Shown one piece after another: positions 60,880 to 64,000 of a stretch of DNA of 64,000 nt. Below the pieces are notes generated by a model. That model was not told the DNA's origin, did not search any database, and saw only the letters and a program-made list of their open reading frames with translations. The translations under genes were made by a program, and so were the position numbers. This DNA is from Delphinus delphis. Its lineage: Eukaryota; Chordata; Mammalia; Artiodactyla; Delphinidae. The stretch covers positions 13,974,680-14,038,679 of the forward strand of contig NC_082703.1 in NCBI RefSeq assembly GCF_949987515.2, in the 5' to 3' direction. The stretch's first letter is position 1. Every line of letters begins with the position of its first letter.

Positions 60880-61045
60880 CTGTTTAGAAATCATTCACTC
60901 ACACAACAATCACTGATTCTTTGTTTATCATATAGAAAAAATGTGCTAGATGCTGGAGCTCAAAGATTATTAAGACAACGTTCTTGTCTTGAATCTCAAT
61001 GGTATTAGGGAACAGAAATGTAAAGAGATAAATACTGTGCAATAA
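60880..61045 (-). repeat. L2 3'-end fragment
   Basis: The plus strand reads tcattcactcacacaacaat, tgtgctagatgctggagctc and cttgtcttgaatctcaatgg, in the order of the reverse-complemented L2 end. Confidence 0.6.
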
Positions 61046-61489
61046 CATCAGAAGCAGTGGTTAGCATGACCCCATAAAAACTGTCTGGCTGTTTCATAAA
61101 GTCTTCCAATATTTTGAGTATATTGCTTATCAGGTAATCAAAGAAACGTTTACATAATTAAGGTCTTCATATCTCAAAACATATATATTTTATTAATATT
61201 TATAGAAATATATCTAATATATTACACTTAATATTAATAAAATCTGGTAAGATTTTATAGTTTTAATATACATCATGTACCCTTTTTATTCCAAGTATTT
61301 TATAGGTTTTGTTATTTCTAAACTTTTTTTGCTTTTCCATTTCAACTACTTTTTTGCTAGCAGAGAGAAAAAGATACTGTTATATTGTTTACAGGCATGT
61401 TAGCCAATTCTCTTATTTCAGTATAACTTAGTGTTTATTAAGTTTTTTGGATATAGTGACATAGAAAAGAAAGAAAATATTTTATTTAT
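61046..61489. other. A/T-rich unassigned sequence
   Basis: Strongly A/T-rich between 61170 and 61300. No feature is recognised. Confidence 0.45.
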
Positions 61490-61701
61490 TTTTTAGGTTT
61501 TTTTTTTTTGCGGTACGCAGGCCTCTCACTGTTGTGGCCTCTCCCGTTGCGGAGCACAGGCTCCGGACGCACAGGCTCAGCGGCCATGGCTCACGGGCCC
61601 AGCCGCTCCGCGGCATGTGGGATCTTCCCAGACCGGGGCACGAACCCACGTCCCCTGCATCGGCAGGCGGACTCTCAACCACTGCAGCACCAGGGAAGCC
61701 C
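61490..61701 (-). mobile_element. Short cetacean SINE
   Basis: The plus strand shows the T run, then gcggtacgcaggcctctcac through to gcaccagggaagcccc. This is the short form in reverse. A target duplication was not found. It abuts a minus-strand L1M fragment. Confidence 0.94.
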
Positions 61702-62480
61702 CTCCTTGTATACTTTTTCAGTCAATTCCACCAGCCTCAGGCAACCACTGGTCTAAATTCTAAAACTATAGCCTAGTTTTGCCTGTTCTAGACCTTCATA
61801 TAAATAGAACCATACAATATATACTCTTTTGTGTTTATCTTTTTTGCATAACACAAATGTTTTTGAGATTCATCCACATTGCTGGACCTATCAGTAGTCT
61901 GTTCTTTTTTATTGTTGAATAGTATTCTGTTGTATGGCTGTACCCCACACATTGTTGATCTACTCATCTTTTGATGAACATCTGTGTTATTACAGTTTGG
62001 GGCTAGAATGAGTAAAGCTGCTGTAAAATTAGTGTAAATGTCTTTTATGGACACATTCTTTCATTTCTCTTGGTTAAATCTCTAGAAGAGAGATTGCTGG
62101 GTCATATATTAAGTAGATGTTTAATTTTATAGGAAACAAACTGTTTTCCTAAACTTGTTGTTCTACCTCCCCTACTTATCAGCAATGGATGAGAGTTCCA
62201 GTTGCTTCACATCCTGCCTAACACTGCATACTATCAATTATTTAAAAAACATTTTAGCTTTTCTAAGTGCTTGTAAGCTATATTTATCTGTGATTCTAAT
62301 TTGTAGTTCCCTGACAACTACAGATACAGAAATCTCTTTTTATGTATTTAGTGCCCACCCATATCTACTTTTATGAAGTGGCTCTTCAAATCTTTAACCA
62401 CTTTAAAAATATGGTCATTTGGTTTCTTGTTATTGAGTTGTAAGATTTCTTTATATATTCAGGATATGAGAACTTTTTGA
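61702..62480 (-). mobile_element. L1M 3' portion, minus strand
   Basis: The plus strand reads caggcaaccactggtctaaa, gagattcatccacattgctg, gagagattgctgggtcatat, gagttccagttgcttcacat and tcttgttattgagttgtaag. This follows the reverse complement of L1M ORF2 tail and 3' UTR over nearly 800 bp. Confidence 0.88.
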
Positions 62481-62704
62481 GATGGTCTATGGATACCAGT
62501 GAGTCCATAAGGTCAATTATTTTCAAAATAATACCAAACTATTATGCACCCTTTTTTGTGTGTGCTGACATTTGCACTGATGGTAAAAAACAAACAAAAA
62601 ACTAAAGGTTGGTAAAACCACTGACTCCTTTGTGTGAATCAAGGTGGTGGCACCAACCTATACTAATGATCATTTTACCCTTTACCGCCATACACTTGTA
62701 ATTT
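62481..62704. other. Unassigned sequence
   Basis: I see no recognisable feature. Confidence 0.4.
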
Positions 62705-62706
62705 TA

Positions 62707-62818
62707 TTGGTTTGGCCAAAAAGTTCATTCGGTTTTAAGGAAGAATAAGACATTTTTCATTTTCACCAAGAACTTTATGAAACATTCATTAACTGAACGA
62801 ACTTTTTGGCCAACCCAA
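62707..62818. mobile_element. Mariner-type MITE, 112 bp
   Basis: The ends ttggtttggccaaaaagttc and the reverse complement of gaactttttggccaacccaa form inverted repeats of about 30 bp. TA dinucleotides flank it (62705-62706 and 62819-62820), as expected for Tc1/mariner insertion. It has no coding capacity. Confidence 0.93.
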
Positions 62819-62839
62819 TAAAATATGCCTGTTTCACTT

Positions 62840-63500
62840 AAGCATGTATTTGATGATACAATCAAATAGTAAAAATTATTAATTTTATTACATTTTAACC
62901 CTGAGGTGCATGGCTTTTTAATACTATCTGTTACTACATGGGAAGTTTGCATAAGCCCTGCTGCTGAATGCCAAAGTTTGAGGAGGAAAAAACTTGTGCA
63001 GTTGTCCAAGTTGCAAGCATACCTAGACACTCTTTTCTCAGAATATCATTTTCACTGGAAAGAATGACTGATAGACATCTGGTTATTCAGCCCCAAGTGT
63101 TTGGCAGACATGTTCCTCAAAAATGAACAGTGTGTATGTGTCATTTCAAGGAAAACGACTGACAGTGTTTGTTCCCAATGATAGAATTTGAGCTTCCAAG
63201 GTAAAATTAGAATCCACCATCATGAGCTTGATAGCTTCCCAATAGTTAAAATCGTTTCTGATGACATTTGTAGTGACGTTAACAAGTACGATTTTTTAAA
63301 CATTGTATAATAGAAGGTGTCAACATTTGGAATATCAGCATAACTTAATGAACCAATATTTTCCAGATGAGCCACACCTGAGGTTACAGTTTTATATGGG
63401 AAGATCCACTCAAAGTACAAGACAGGCCAACAGATATTAATAAGGACAGTATGAAATGCTCGTTGATATGGCTTCAGGTTCCACACTACAGCTAACCTTT
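62840..63500. other. Unassigned, possibly a decayed retrocopy
   Basis: Open frames of 101 codons (63030-62725) and 88 codons (63486-63220) lie on the minus strand. The latter starts MWNLKPYQRAFHTVLINICW. I recognise no domain, and the first frame runs into the MITE. The evenly mixed composition and minus-strand frames could fit a processed pseudogene or an untranslated region, but this is inference only. Confidence 0.3.
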
Positions 63501-63518
63501 AAGAAATTATCATTTCTT

Positions 63519-63871
63519 GGGCTTCCCTGGTGGCGCAGTGGTTAAGAATCCACCTGCCAATGCAAGGGACACAGGTTCGAGCCCCAGTCCGGGAAGATCC
63601 CACATGCCGTGGAGCAACTAAGCCCGTGCTCCACAACTACTGAGCCTGCGCTCTAAAGCCCGCGAGCCACAACTGCTGAAGCCCGTGTGCCTAGAGCCCA
63701 TGCTTCTCAACAAGAAAAGCCATCACAAGAGAAGCCATCGCAATGAGAAGTCTGTGCACCTCAACAAAGAGTAGCCCCTGCTCGCCGCAACTAGAGAAAG
63801 CCTGCTGCGCTCAGCAACAAAGATCCAACACAGCCAAAAATAAATAAATAAAATAAATAAATTTTTAAAAA
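63519..63871 (+). mobile_element. CHR-2-type SINE, long form, with 18-bp target duplication
   Basis: It begins gggcttccctggtggcgcag, with B box ggttcgagccc at about 63574-63584, and has the cacaactactgagcctgcg body and a taaa-rich tail. A perfect duplication, aagaaattatcatttctt, flanks it at 63501-63518 and 63872-63889. Confidence 0.97.
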
Positions 63872-63907
63872 AAGAAATTATCATTTCTTAAATGTTGGCG
63901 TTGGTAT

Positions 63908-64000
63908 CTGTATTAATTTCAAAGGGCTGACATAAAGAACCCACAAACTGGGTGGCTTAGAAGAACATAAATGTATTACGTCACAGTTCTGGAAGCTACA
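63908..64000 (-). mobile_element. MaLR LTR (MLT1 type), cut by window end
   Basis: The text tctgtattaatttcaaaggg, aaactgggtggcttagaaga and cacagttctggaagctaca is the reverse complement of the 3' end of an MLT1-type LTR. The rest lies beyond the window. Confidence 0.85.

Noticed and set aside
1..64000. A new multi-gene system (defence, biosynthesis or similar)
   Set aside because: I found no set of co-oriented intact genes. The window is eukaryotic intergenic or intronic DNA made largely of transposable elements.

Overview
This window is mammalian nuclear DNA, almost certainly from a whale or dolphin. The strongest clue is the SINE content. Ten tRNA-derived SINE copies of the CHR-1/CHR-2 type, characteristic of Cetartiodactyla, are present. 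Five of them are a short, A-tailed, GC-rich form of about 190-215 bp that I associate with cetaceans, probably toothed whales. LINE-1 copies carry artiodactyl-type 3' UTRs, and the older background (MIR, L2, MER5-like hAT, MER2-like Tigger, MaLR and ERVL LTRs, L1M) is that of a eutherian genome. Subfamily names come from memory of consensus sequences, not from a search.

I find no convincing host protein-coding exon, tRNA, rRNA or CpG-island promoter. The window reads as an intergenic or deep intronic region that has been a landing site for retrotransposons. Nearly all the longer open reading frames are LINE-1 remnants, or frames that run through SINE copies and L1 5' UTRs.

Layout. 1-8.6 kb: an L1 3' end, a MIR, a long CHR-2 SINE, an old L1M carrying a hAT MITE with a perfect 8-bp target duplication, part of an MLT2-type LTR, and a short L1 3' fragment containing a long AT palindrome. 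8.6-11.8 kb: mostly unassigned, with a MIR and an L1M 3' end interrupted by a short SINE. 11.8-18.0 kb: a full-length L1 (copy A) with a 17-bp target duplication and a short SINE inserted in ORF2. 18-34.5 kb: old DNA transposons (two MER2-like, two MER5-like), a MaLR LTR, several L1M 3' ends, SINEs, and an unusual SINE that appears to carry a 3'-transduced segment. 34.6-46.0 kb: an old full-length L1 (copy C) split by a younger 5.06-kb L1 (copy B) with a 13-bp target duplication. 46-56.7 kb: mostly unassigned, with L2/MIR traces and a minus-strand L1 (copy D). 56.7-58.0 kb: an L1M ORF2 fragment split by LTR-like sequence that contains a run of 33 C. 58-64 kb: L2, an MLT2 LTR, a short SINE, minus-strand L1M, a mariner-type MITE, a long CHR-2 SINE and the edge of a MaLR LTR.

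The nesting gives a relative order: L1M, MIR and L2 first; then the MER2-like, hAT and LTR insertions and L1 copy C; then the young L1 lineage (A, B, D); and the short SINE of copy A after that. I found no new molecular system of cooperating genes. The items most worth checking are the SINE 3' transduction, the shortened 3' UTR of the young L1 lineage, the poly-C run in the LTR-like insert, and an unassigned segment near the right end.
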